Notes: generated by a model from the letters alone, not told the origin. 36,625 nucleotides of DNA from Steroidobacteraceae bacterium (GCA_025935615.1 JAICUY010000010.1:1-36625), one strand, 5' to 3'; positions 26,396-33,443 are shown, counted from the first letter of the stretch. Numbers and translations: made by a program.

Positions 26396-27825
26396 ACGAG
26401 TACACCGCGCGGCTCGCATCGGTCGAGCACGGATTGCGCGGTCATGCGCGAGCCGGGTTGCCGGGAGGCCTGACCGAGCCCGATCCCGGTGGGGAGGAGC
26501 GCTGGGACGCAGGCCAGGTCTGGGCGCACGTGGCGGAGTTCGGCCCGTTCTGGTTGCGTGAGGTGCGCAAGCTGGCCGACGCGCACAGCGACGAGCCGGT
26601 CCCCTTCGGCCGCACCAAGGCCGATGCCGAGCGCGTGGCGGCCATCGAGCGCGACCGCGGCCAGCCGACCGACGTGCTGCTGGAGCGGATCGTCGGGTCG
26701 ATTGGCGAGGTGCGCGAGACGTTGGCGGCGCTGCCCGACCAGGCGTGGACAGCACGAGGACTGCACTCGCGACTTGGGGAGATGACGATGCCGCAGGTCG
26801 TGGAGCGCTTCCTGGTCGGCCATCTCGAAGAGCATGCCGCGCAGCTCGATCGGCTGGCAGGGCTCGTCTCGCTCGACGACATGCGCGCCGCGCGGCAGCG
26901 AATCCGCGGAGTGGCGGTCCACACCCCGCTCCTGTACTGGGACGACACGACCTGGCTCAAGCCGGAGAGCCTGCAGCCGATCGGCGCCTTCAAGATGCGC
27001 GGCGCCTACAACCGGCTCGCATCCATGGAGGCAGAGGAGCGCGCGCGCGGCGTGATCACCTACTCGAGTGGCAACCACGGGCAGGCCGTGGCCCGCGCGG
27101 CCAGGCTGCTCGGCATGCCGGCGGTGATCGTCATGCCCGCCGACGCGCCGCCCATCAAGGTCGAGGGCGTGCGCCGCGATGGCGCCGAGGTGGTGTGGTG
27201 CGAGACGCCGTCGTCCGACGAGCGGGAGAGGATCGCGCGCGACCTGGCGACCGAGCACGGCTATACGGTCGTGCCCCCGTATGACGACCCCGCCGTCATC
27301 GCCGGCCAGGGAACGGCGGGCCTGGAGATCGCCGAGGACCTCCCCAACGTGACCAGCGTGCTGGTGCCGACCTCGGGCGGCGGCCTGCTGGCCGGGATCG
27401 CCGCCGCGGTCGGGCGCCTCGCGCCACGGGCGCGGATCGTCGGCGTGGAGCCGGAGCTGGCCGCCGACGCCGCCGAGTCGTTGCGCCGCGGCGAGCTGGT
27501 CAGCTGGCCGTCGGAGCTCACGGCGCGGACCATGGCCGATGGCCTGCGGACCCAGAGCCTGGGCCGCCTTCCGTTCGAGCACATTCGCCGCTTCGTCGAC
27601 GACATCGTCACCGTCGCCGAGGACGAGCTGCTCGAGGCGATCCGGCAGGCCGCCGCGCGTGCGCGCCTGGTGGTCGAGCCGAGCGGCGCGGCCGCGCTGG
27701 CGGCGCACATTTCCGGTCGCGTTCCTCGATCCGCCGACGATAATGCGCGCGTGGTCGTGATCAGCGGCGGGAATCTCGACCCGGTCCGCTTCGCCGAGAT
27801 CCTGACCGCCGCCAACGGAGGCTAG
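26392..27825 (+). CDS. DinB-like domain fused to threonine dehydratase (PLP fold type II)
   Basis: A 477-residue fusion. Residues 1-155 look like a DinB-superfamily four-helix bundle with a plausible metal triad H46 (VWAHVAEF), H144 and H148 (VGHLEEHAAQL). Residues ~158-477 are a threonine/serine dehydratase-like enzyme: LDDMRAARQRIRGVAVHTPLL at its normal N-terminus, PLP lysine K201 in IGAFKMRGAYNRL, SSGNHGQAVA and TSGGGLLAGIAAAVGRLAP. The frame is uninterrupted. The PLP half should deaminate Thr or Ser, or racemise Ser. The DinB family also contains thiol-dependent isomerases such as mycothiol maleylpyruvate isomerase, notable because this gene overlaps the fumarylacetoacetase-family gene and no maleylacetoacetate isomerase is present here. 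ATG 26392 overlaps the upstream stop. Confidence 0.85.
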   Translation: MNEYTARLASVEHGLRGHARAGLPGGLTEPDPGGEERWDAGQVWAHVAEFGPFWLREVRKLADAHSDEPVPFGRTKADAERVAAIERDRGQPTDVLLERIVGSIGEVRETLAALPDQAWTARGLHSRLGEMTMPQVVERFLVGHLEEHAAQLDRLAGLVSLDDMRAARQRIRGVAVHTPLLYWDDTTWLKPESLQPIGAFKMRGAYNRLASMEAEERARGVITYSSGNHGQAVARAARLLGMPAVIVMPADAPPIKVEGVRRDGAEVVWCETPSSDERERIARDLATEHGYTVVPPYDDPAVIAGQGTAGLEIAEDLPNVTSVLVPTSGGGLLAGIAAAVGRLAPRARIVGVEPELAADAAESLRRGELVSWPSELTARTMADGLRTQSLGRLPFEHIRRFVDDIVTVAEDELLEAIRQAAARARLVVEPSGAAALAAHISGRVPRSADDNARVVVISGGNLDPVRFAEILTAANGG

Positions 27826-27831
27826 AACGCC

Positions 27832-29502
27832 CTGGGCGTCCTGCGCACCTATCGACGCCTGCTCTCCAACCCGGACCTGACCCGGCTGCTGGCCGGGGAG
27901 TTCGTGTCCGGCATCGGTGACTGGCTGTACCTGGTGGCGCTGCTGGTGGTCGTTTACCAGCGCGAGGGCTCGGCGATCGTGCTCGGCATCGTCGGCGCGG
28001 CACGCGTCACGCCCTACATCCTGCTGTCCGTACCGGCCGGGATCATCGTCGACCGGTTCGACCGCCGCATGGTGCTGATCGTCACCGACATCGCGCGCGG
28101 GCTGACCATGCTCGGGCTGGCGGTGCTGGTGGTGATCGAGGCACCGCTGTGGCAGATCGTGCTGCTCACCATCCTGGCCGCCTGCTTCTCCACCTTCTTC
28201 GGTCCTGCCATCGGCGCCCTGCTGCCGAGCCTGACCCGCGACGAGTCGGAGCTCGGGCCGGCCAACAGCGCCTGGGCCACGCTCGACAACCTGGCCTTCG
28301 TCATCGGTCCCGCCCTGGGTGGCGTCCTGATCGCAGCCGGCGGCCTGGCATTCGCCTTCATCCTCAATGCCATCAGCTTCGCGCTGGTGGCGGTGGTGCT
28401 CTGGCAGCTGCCGCGGCGCGTCCCGTCGGCGACGGCGACGGCCCTGGAAGCTGCCGCCGGCGAGCGCGAGGAGCAACCGAAACGGCCATTCCTCGAGGAG
28501 GTGCGCAGCCGGCTGCGCCCGCTGTCCGGCATGACGCTCATCAACGCCGTCGACAGCTTCGTCTTCGGCGGCCTCAGCGTGCTGACGGTGGTCATCGCCG
28601 TCGACGTGCTGCGGCAGGGCGACGCTGCGACGGGCTATCTCAACGCCGCGGTCGGACTCGGCGGCATGCTGGGCGCCATCGCTTCCGGCGTGCTGGTCCT
28701 CGGCCGGCGCCTTGCGCCGCCGCTGCTGGCCGGCGGGATCGTGCTCGGTCTCGGCCTCATCCTGCTCGGACCTTCCGGGAGCCTGATCCCGGCGCTGGTC
28801 GCCATGACGGTGGCAGCCGCCGGCAGCCTGCTGGTTGACGTGGTGAGCACCACGCTGTTTCAGCGCACCGTGCCGGACGAGATCCGGGGACGCACGCTCG
28901 GCATGCTCAACACGGTGTCCGTCACCGCCTATGCCGCCGGCTCATTCCTGCTGCCCTTCTTCTCCGACGTGGTCGGCGTGGTGCCGGTGCTGATTACCGC
29001 CGGGGGACTGATGGTGGTCGCCACCGTGGTCGGCGTCTTCCTGATCGGCCCCGCCGCCATCCGGCCACTTTCGCTGACGCCCGAGCAGGAGCGCTTTGCT
29101 CGGCTGAGCGCCTTCTCGGGCCTGCCGACCGGTCGGCTCGAGGCAGCAGCGCAGCAGGGCCAGGAGGTGGTCGTCGCGCCCGATACGGTGGTGGTCCGCC
29201 AGGGCGACGCGGCCGATCGGTTCTACTACATCCTCGAGGGCAGCTTCGAGGTGACGCAGGTGCCCGATGGTGGCGTGAAGCCGGTCAGCCTGCGGCAGAT
29301 GGGACCGGACGAGGTCTTCGGCGAGATCGGGCTCATCTCCGGCGTGCCGCGGACGGCGACCGTGACGGCAACCACCACCGGCCGCCTGCTGGCACTCGAT
29401 GGCGACGCGTTCCTGGACCTGGTCGGCAGCGCATCGGGCTCGTCGGCCCGCTTCCTGGACCTGCACCGCGGCAGCGTCCCGAGCCGGGCGGCGGCAGGCT
29501 GA
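27832..29502 (+). CDS. MFS transporter with C-terminal cyclic-nucleotide-binding domain
   Basis: ~556 residues. The first ~420 are a major-facilitator transporter with many hydrophobic segments (LYLVALLVVVYQREGSAIVL; IVLLTILAACFSTFFGPAIGALL; LVAMTVAAAGSLLVDVV), with loop motifs such as GIIVDRFDRR and PDEIRGRTLGML. About 430-545 is a cNMP-binding domain: VVVRQGDAADRFYYILEGSFEV and MGPDEVFGEIGLISGVPRTATV, whose GEIGL-x-PR-x-A resembles the phosphate-binding cassette. The MFS family start LGVLRTYRRLLSNPDLTRL needs a CTG at 27832, since the TAG of the upstream gene is in frame and no ATG/GTG/TTG occurs before GTG 27904; GGAGG lies ~10 nt upstream. GTG 27904 would lose the beginning of helix 1. 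It precedes a CRP/FNR gene by 4 bp. Confidence 0.85.
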   Translation: MGVLRTYRRLLSNPDLTRLLAGEFVSGIGDWLYLVALLVVVYQREGSAIVLGIVGAARVTPYILLSVPAGIIVDRFDRRMVLIVTDIARGLTMLGLAVLVVIEAPLWQIVLLTILAACFSTFFGPAIGALLPSLTRDESELGPANSAWATLDNLAFVIGPALGGVLIAAGGLAFAFILNAISFALVAVVLWQLPRRVPSATATALEAAAGEREEQPKRPFLEEVRSRLRPLSGMTLINAVDSFVFGGLSVLTVVIAVDVLRQGDAATGYLNAAVGLGGMLGAIASGVLVLGRRLAPPLLAGGIVLGLGLILLGPSGSLIPALVAMTVAAAGSLLVDVVSTTLFQRTVPDEIRGRTLGMLNTVSVTAYAAGSFLLPFFSDVVGVVPVLITAGGLMVVATVVGVFLIGPAAIRPLSLTPEQERFARLSAFSGLPTGRLEAAAQQGQEVVVAPDTVVVRQGDAADRFYYILEGSFEVTQVPDGGVKPVSLRQMGPDEVFGEIGLISGVPRTATVTATTTGRLLALDGDAFLDLVGSASGSSARFLDLHRGSVPSRAAAG

Positions 29503-29506
29503 CGCG

Positions 29507-30202
29507 ATGCTTCCCAACGGGCAGGGCCTGACCCAGCTGCGCTCCTCGCCGCTCTTCAACCAGTGCGGCGATGACGTGCTGAGGGAGGTCGAGCGACGGC
29601 TGCGCCGCCGCCAGTTCCGCCGCGGAGAGGTGATCTTTCACCAGGGCGACCCCGGCGACGCGCTGCACGTGGTGGGCACTGGATCGGTCAAGATCGTCCT
29701 GCCGTCGTCCGAAGGGGACGAGGCGATCATCGCCACCCTGCGGCCCGGCGATTTCTTCGGGGAGCTGGCGCTGCTCGACAGCGCCCCGCACTCCGCCACC
29801 GCGGTGGCGGTCGAGCCGACCGAGACGTTCACCCTGCCGCGCGATGTCTTTCTCGAGCTGCTCGGCGAGCAACCCGCCCTGCGGGACGCGCTGCTCAAGG
29901 GACTTGCCGTCGAGCTGCGGCGCCTGACCGGGCATGTCGAAGAGCTGCACTTCCTCGACCTCGCCGGGCGATTGGCCATGCGCCTCGCGCGCCTCGCCGA
30001 GGAGCAGGGACGCGACCCGTCGGGCGAGGTGAGCCTCGACTGGCCATATACGCAGTCGGACCTGGCGGCCATGATCGGCGGGACGCGCCAGAGCGTGAAC
30101 CGGCTGCTCAGCGAGCTGGTCGACGACGGCCTGGTGCGCATCGAGCGCGACCGGCTGATCATCGGCGATCTCGATGAGCTCGCGCGGCGAGCCGAGCGCT
30201 GA
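29507..30202 (+). CDS. CRP/FNR family transcriptional regulator
   Basis: 231 residues. About 10-120 is a cyclic-nucleotide-type beta barrel with VIFHQGDPGDALHVVGTGSV and LRPGDFFGELALLDSAPHSATAVA; the GELALLD-x-x-PHSATA cassette is close to cAMP-binding CRP (GELALLDxxPRxAT) but has His-Ser in place of Arg-Ser. A long dimerisation helix follows, and the HTH is at about 165-205: YTQSDLAAMIGGTRQSVNRLLSEL. No cysteine cluster suggests it is not an Fe-S FNR. The start ATG 29507 is 4 bp after the transporter gene, so the MFS-cNMP transporter and CRP are probably one unit. Confidence 0.93.
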   Translation: MLPNGQGLTQLRSSPLFNQCGDDVLREVERRLRRRQFRRGEVIFHQGDPGDALHVVGTGSVKIVLPSSEGDEAIIATLRPGDFFGELALLDSAPHSATAVAVEPTETFTLPRDVFLELLGEQPALRDALLKGLAVELRRLTGHVEELHFLDLAGRLAMRLARLAEEQGRDPSGEVSLDWPYTQSDLAAMIGGTRQSVNRLLSELVDDGLVRIERDRLIIGDLDELARRAER

Positions 30203-30352
30203 GCCTGTCGGCGAATTGACATCGAGCGCGTCACCGAACCGATTCATCCCCTTGCATCGGCTCGGTAAGGTGCAGAGCAACAGGCGGTCGCCCAGCCGGC
30301 GGCCATGAAGCGAACAAACGCTCAGCCCAAACAGAGGAGAGGAATCAAACCA
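30203..30352 (+). promoter_or_regulatory. Leader and promoter region of the repeat peptide gene
   Basis: A non-coding stretch noticeably richer in A than its surroundings toward its 3' end. It contains TTGACA at 30216-30221, without a convincing -10 at standard spacing, and TAAGGT at 30266-30271 as a possible -10, giving a ~75-nt leader. AGGAGAGG ends ~10 nt before ATG 30353 and is a good ribosome binding site. An in-frame ATG at 30305 is used by the track, but the intervening codons (CGA, ACA, AGG, AGA) are atypical of this genome, so I read it as leader. Confidence 0.4.
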
Positions 30353-30616
30353 ATGGGTAATCTGAAGAGCGGCAACCTGAAGGCCACCGGCGATGACGAC
30401 GTGCAGGGTCACGGCAATCTGAAGTCGGGCAACCTGAAGGCGACCGAGGACGATGACGTCGCCGGTCACGGCAACCTGAAGAGCGGCAACCTGAAGGCCA
30501 GTGAGGACGATGACGTCACCGGTCACGGCAACCTGAAGAGTGGCAACCTCAAGGCGACCGACGACGACGACGTCGAGGGTCATCAGGCCTCGTTCCGCAG
30601 CCACAAGATCAAGTAG
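30353..30616 (+). CDS. Four-repeat small peptide, putative precursor or protease substrate
   Basis: An 87-residue protein of four tandem 19-residue units of the form GNLKSGNLKAT-x-DDDV-x-GH, then the tail QASFRSHKIK. Only four positions vary between the units. Each unit is itself an internal duplication, GNLKS-GNLKA, which echoes pentapeptide-repeat style (x-N-L-x-x) but is too short for a beta-helix. There is no signal peptide, membrane segment or cysteine. The 57-bp units differ at synonymous sites (GGT/GGC, AAT/AAC, AGC/TCG/AGT, CTG/CTC), so selection has preserved the peptide. It is followed by a terminator-like hairpin, then GAF and S8 protease genes. A multi-core precursor or a protease substrate is my best guess; no family is recognised with certainty. 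Confidence 0.85.
   Translation: MGNLKSGNLKATGDDDVQGHGNLKSGNLKATEDDDVAGHGNLKSGNLKASEDDDVTGHGNLKSGNLKATDDDDVEGHQASFRSHKIK
30356..30583 (+). repeat. Four tandem 57-bp repeats within the peptide gene
   Basis: Repeats at 30356-30412, 30413-30469, 30470-30526 and 30527-30583, each encoding 19 residues beginning Gly-Asn-Leu-Lys and ending Gly-His. The copy borders are exact at the codon level. Copies differ mainly at third positions. Confidence 0.95.
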
Positions 30617-30628
30617 CCCGAGCGCAGG

Positions 30629-30662
30629 GCGGGGCCATCGTTGAACCGATGAGCCCCGCTTT
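30629..30662 (+). terminator. Rho-independent-terminator-like hairpin after the repeat peptide
   Basis: GCGGGGC (30629-30635) and CATCG (30636-30640) pair with CGATG (30647-30651) and GCCCCGC (30653-30659) around a TTGAAC loop, a 12-bp stem with a single bulged A (30652), followed by TTT. The T-run is short, so termination may be partial, making high peptide and lower GAF/protease expression possible. The GAF ATG is at 30666, immediately downstream. Confidence 0.7.
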
Positions 30663-30665
30663 CGC

Positions 30666-31442
30666 ATGACCAGCGCCGATCGGGCGAATCTCGAAGCGAC
30701 GGTCGCCTCCCTCAGGGAGGCGACTCTGCGCGCCGCGGTGGCGGGGCGGCTGCATCCCGACATGGAGCAGCGGCTGCTCCAGTCGATCGTGGACGCCACG
30801 GTGCGTCTGTTCGACGCCGAGGCATCCTCGATCGCGCTCTTCGAGACCGATCCGGACCGGCTCGTCTTCCGTGTGGCGGCCGGCGCGCAGGGTGCCGGCG
30901 CCATCGGCATGTCGATTCCGCCGACCCAGGGCATCGCCGGCTACGTCTTCTCGACCGGCCAGGCCCTGGCCCTCTCCGACGTCGCCTCCGATCCGCGCTT
31001 CAACCGCGCGGCCGCGGAGAAGACCGGCTACGTGCCGCGCTCGATCGCGGCCGTCCCGCTGCTCGACGAGAACGGCACCGTCGGCGTGCTGCAGGTGCTC
31101 GACAAGCGGGGCGAGCCGGCCTTCACCCTGCGCGACATGGATCTGATGGGCGTCTTCGCCCGCCAGGCCGCCACGGCCATCGCCGCCACCCGCGTGCAGC
31201 GCGACCTGCCGTCGCTGCTGCGGGCGGCCCTCAGCGAGCTCGACGGGGAGCTGAACGACGAGCAGCTCGACGAGCTCGTGGGTGCGGCGGCAGCCGAGCT
31301 CGACGCCGCCGAGGAGTCGCCGCTGTGGCGCATCGCCGACGCGGTGGCACGCACCCGCGCCCTCGGCGAGTCTGAGCAGGCTCTGGTGGCTCAGATCCTC
31401 GAGGCGATCGCCGCGCACGCGCGCCAGCGCCGCCGACGCTGA
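30666..31442 (+). CDS. GAF domain protein paired with S8 protease
   Basis: 258 residues. About 33-180 is a GAF sensor domain: LLQSIVDATVRLFDAEASSIALFE, VAAGAQGAGAIGMSIPPTQGIAGYVFSTGQ and the closing PRSIAAVPLLDENGTVGVLQVLDK, the typical GAF ending. The C-terminal ~75 residues are helical and acidic (RAALSELDGELNDEQLDELVGAAAAELDAAEE), then a short basic tail RQRRRR. There is no output enzyme, HTH or kinase, so it probably binds a small ligand and a partner protein. It has no Shine-Dalgarno (the hairpin sits there) and its TGA overlaps the protease ATG (TGATG), arguing for coupled translation. Confidence 0.85.
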   Translation: MTSADRANLEATVASLREATLRAAVAGRLHPDMEQRLLQSIVDATVRLFDAEASSIALFETDPDRLVFRVAAGAQGAGAIGMSIPPTQGIAGYVFSTGQALALSDVASDPRFNRAAAEKTGYVPRSIAAVPLLDENGTVGVLQVLDKRGEPAFTLRDMDLMGVFARQAATAIAATRVQRDLPSLLRAALSELDGELNDEQLDELVGAAAAELDAAEESPLWRIADAVARTRALGESEQALVAQILEAIAAHARQRRRR

Positions 31443-32335
31443 TGCCTCCCGAAGAGGAGGAGCCACTCGCCTGGTCGGAACCGTTCGCCGTCGCCGCACG
31501 GCTGGCCCGACAGTCGAGCCTGCGGACCGTCGACCGCAACTGGGCCTGGGGCGGCGCCACCGGCAAGGGCGTGACGGTGGCGATCATCGACAGCGGTGTC
31601 GAGGGCACGCACCCCATGGTGCGGGGCCGGCTGATCGAGAGCGTGGCGGTGCGCGTCACCGAGGAGAGCGACGTGGTGGTCGAGCCCGAGCCGGATGGCA
31701 CCGACCTGTTCGGACACGGCACGGCCTGCGCCGGGATCATCGTCGGCATGGCACCCGAGGTCGAGATCGTGTCGGTCCGCGTGCTGGGCGCTGACCTGAA
31801 GGGCAAGGGCGCGGCCTTCGCGGCGGGCCTCGAGTGGGCCATCGAGCGCGGGGTGCAGGTGGCGAACCTGTCGCTGTCATCGAAGTCGGAGTCGCTCTTC
31901 CCGATCTTCCACGAACTGGCCGATGACGCCTACTTCCGCAACACGGTGCTGGTCTCGGCCGCCAACAACGTGCCCGTGCCGAGCTACCCGTCGCTCTTCG
32001 CATCGGTCATTTCGGTGGCGGCCCATGCCGAGCCTGATCCGATGCGCTTCTACTACAACCCCTCGCCGCCGGTCGAGTTCGGCGGCTGGGGTGTCGACGT
32101 GCCGATCGCCTGGAAGGACGGCACGCAGATCGTCGCCACCGGCAACAGCTTCGCGGCGCCGCACATCGCCGGGCTGGTGACGCTGATCGTGTCGAAGCAC
32201 CCGGGACTCACGCCATTCGAGGTCAAGACCATCCTGACCGCCACGGCCGACAACCCGATCGGGCCTCAGCCCAGCGACGTCGCGAGCCCGCCCAGGAAGC
32301 CGACGGCCGACTCGCCCAGCACCTCGACCGCGTAG
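31442..32335 (+). CDS. Subtilisin-like (S8) serine protease, apparently intracellular
   Basis: 297-residue S8 peptidase with a complete triad: D50 (VAIIDSGVEGTHP), H92 (LFGHGTACAGII) and S236 (ATGNSFAAPHIAGL), plus the oxyanion Asn near N175 (VSAANNVP). There is no signal peptide, pro-region or membrane anchor, unlike ordinary secreted subtilisins, so it should act in the cytoplasm. The order repeat peptide / GAF / protease, with the GAF stop and protease start overlapping, points to the peptide as substrate and the GAF protein as control. The last 70 bp overlap the convergent deacetylase gene, and the C-terminal ~23 residues (Pro/Ser-rich) may be non-essential. S8 proteases also mature cyanobactin-type multi-core precursors, a known precedent. 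Confidence 0.93.
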   Translation: MPPEEEEPLAWSEPFAVAARLARQSSLRTVDRNWAWGGATGKGVTVAIIDSGVEGTHPMVRGRLIESVAVRVTEESDVVVEPEPDGTDLFGHGTACAGIIVGMAPEVEIVSVRVLGADLKGKGAAFAAGLEWAIERGVQVANLSLSSKSESLFPIFHELADDAYFRNTVLVSAANNVPVPSYPSLFASVISVAAHAEPDPMRFYYNPSPPVEFGGWGVDVPIAWKDGTQIVATGNSFAAPHIAGLVTLIVSKHPGLTPFEVKTILTATADNPIGPQPSDVASPPRKPTADSPSTSTA

Positions 32336-33333
32336 CCGCCCTCCTGCACGACGACCACGCCGCGTCGTCCATGACCGATGCGGTCCCCCAATCGCACATA
32401 GTCCGGTGTCTGCAGCGAGAAACCGCCGATCGGATCCGCGACGTGGGTGTCGAAGCCGAGTGAGACGACCAGCGGGGCGTCCGGCGCGAACGCGTCGATC
32501 CGCCGCAGGGCCGCGTCGAGAGCCTCGGCATACCGAGCCAGTTCGGTGCCGGGCGGCAGCGGAATATTGACCGTTGCTCCTTCTCCCGGCCCGCCGCCGG
32601 TCTCGGCCACGCGGCCGCTGAAGTACGGGTAGCCGTGCTCCGGATCGGCGTGCAGCGAGACGTACAGCACGTCGCCCCGCTCCCAGAACAGCTGCTGCGT
32701 GCCGTTGCCGTGGTGGTAGTCGATGTCGAGGATCGCCACCCGCTCGAAGCGGGCGCGTCGCAGCCACTCGGCCACGATCGCGGCGTTGTTGAAGAAGCAG
32801 TAGCCGCCGTACATGCGCCGCGCGGCGTGGTGCCCCGGCGGCCGGCACAGCCCGTAGGCCAGCGGCGCGCCGTCGACCACCTGCTGCGCGGCGGTCAGGG
32901 CCACGTCGACCGCTGCCCGGGCGGCTGCGTAGCTGCCCCCGACGATCGGGGTGGCGGTGTCGAAGCAGAAGGCGCCCAGCCGCTCCAGGCCGCCGCGCGG
33001 AAGCGCGGTCGGCATCGGTCCCGGATAGGCGCTCAGCAGGAAGGTGTCAGGGATGAGCGGACCCTGATGACCGGCGGCCGCTGCCAGCGGCCACGCGTTC
33101 TCGAGGACCTCGATCAGCTCCGCGTCGTGCACCGCCAGGATCGGCGCGCTGCCGTGGTCGTCAGGCGAGCGGATGCTAAAGCGGCCGTCCGCCTGCAGAG
33201 CTGCCAAGATGGCCTCCGCCCGCTCGGGCGATTCGTAACACGGAACGGTGCGGCCGGCGACGACCTCGGTCAGCCCGCTGTGCGCCAGATGAGCATCCGA
33301 CGCGACGACCGGAACGACCGAGGCCGCCTCCAT
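32266..33333 (-). CDS. Histone deacetylase / acetylpolyamine amidohydrolase family protein
   Basis: 355-residue zinc amidohydrolase. Catalytic His pair in CRPPGHHAARRMYGGYCFFNNAA, zinc ligands in AILDIDYHHGNGTQQ (Asp and His) and SLGFDTHVADPIGGF (Asp), and the transition-state Tyr in VQEGGYAVEVLG. The N-terminus VVASDAHLAHSGLTEVVAGRTVPCYESPERAEAI fits the acetylpolyamine amidohydrolase group more than class I deacetylases. Substrates may be acetylated polyamines or small amides, such as acetoin-type molecules. Start ATG 33333 is preferred over the track's 33402 because the family begins near VVPVVASDAH. The 3' end overlaps the protease gene by 70 bp on opposite strands. Confidence 0.9.
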   Translation of the reverse strand: MEAASVVPVVASDAHLAHSGLTEVVAGRTVPCYESPERAEAILAALQADGRFSIRSPDDHGSAPILAVHDAELIEVLENAWPLAAAAGHQGPLIPDTFLLSAYPGPMPTALPRGGLERLGAFCFDTATPIVGGSYAAARAAVDVALTAAQQVVDGAPLAYGLCRPPGHHAARRMYGGYCFFNNAAIVAEWLRRARFERVAILDIDYHHGNGTQQLFWERGDVLYVSLHADPEHGYPYFSGRVAETGGGPGEGATVNIPLPPGTELARYAEALDAALRRIDAFAPDAPLVVSLGFDTHVADPIGGFSLQTPDYVRLGDRIGHGRRGVVVVQEGGYAVEVLGESAVGFLGGLATSLG

Positions 33334-33443
33334 GCCGCGGTCAGGCCGGAACGCCGCAGGCGCCCCAACGGGCAACCTCGGCGTCGAGATCGAGCGGCAC
33401 AACGGTCGCCGGGTGGTTGAGGCGGGTGATGGTCATCGGGCCG
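33334..33443 (-). other. Short gap with a 31-residue unrecognised reading frame
   Basis: On the minus strand 33341-33436 encodes MTITRLNHPATVVPLDLDAE and 11 further residues before TGA. It is out of frame with the deacetylase and resembles no family that I know. It could be a small protein, an upstream peptide of the deacetylase gene, or debris like the neighbouring remnant. Confidence 0.3.

Noticed and set aside
26314-28476. 720-residue minus-strand ORF
   Set aside because: Antisense to the DinB-PLP fusion and MFS gene; no recognisable domain.
30356-30583. CRISPR array or minisatellite
   Set aside because: Repeats are directly adjacent, in frame, without spacers, with codon-position-dependent variation. 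This is a coding repeat.
30353-30616. Pentapeptide-repeat protein reading for the small peptide
   Set aside because: GNLKS-GNLKA matches the x-N-L-x-x style in only two consecutive pentads per unit, broken by the acidic DDDV segment, so no right-handed beta-helix is expected.
29333-30934. 533-residue minus-strand ORF containing LQVAVTGDVIVL repeats
   Set aside because: The repeats are the antisense reading of the four 57-bp plus-strand units; third-position variation supports the plus-strand protein.
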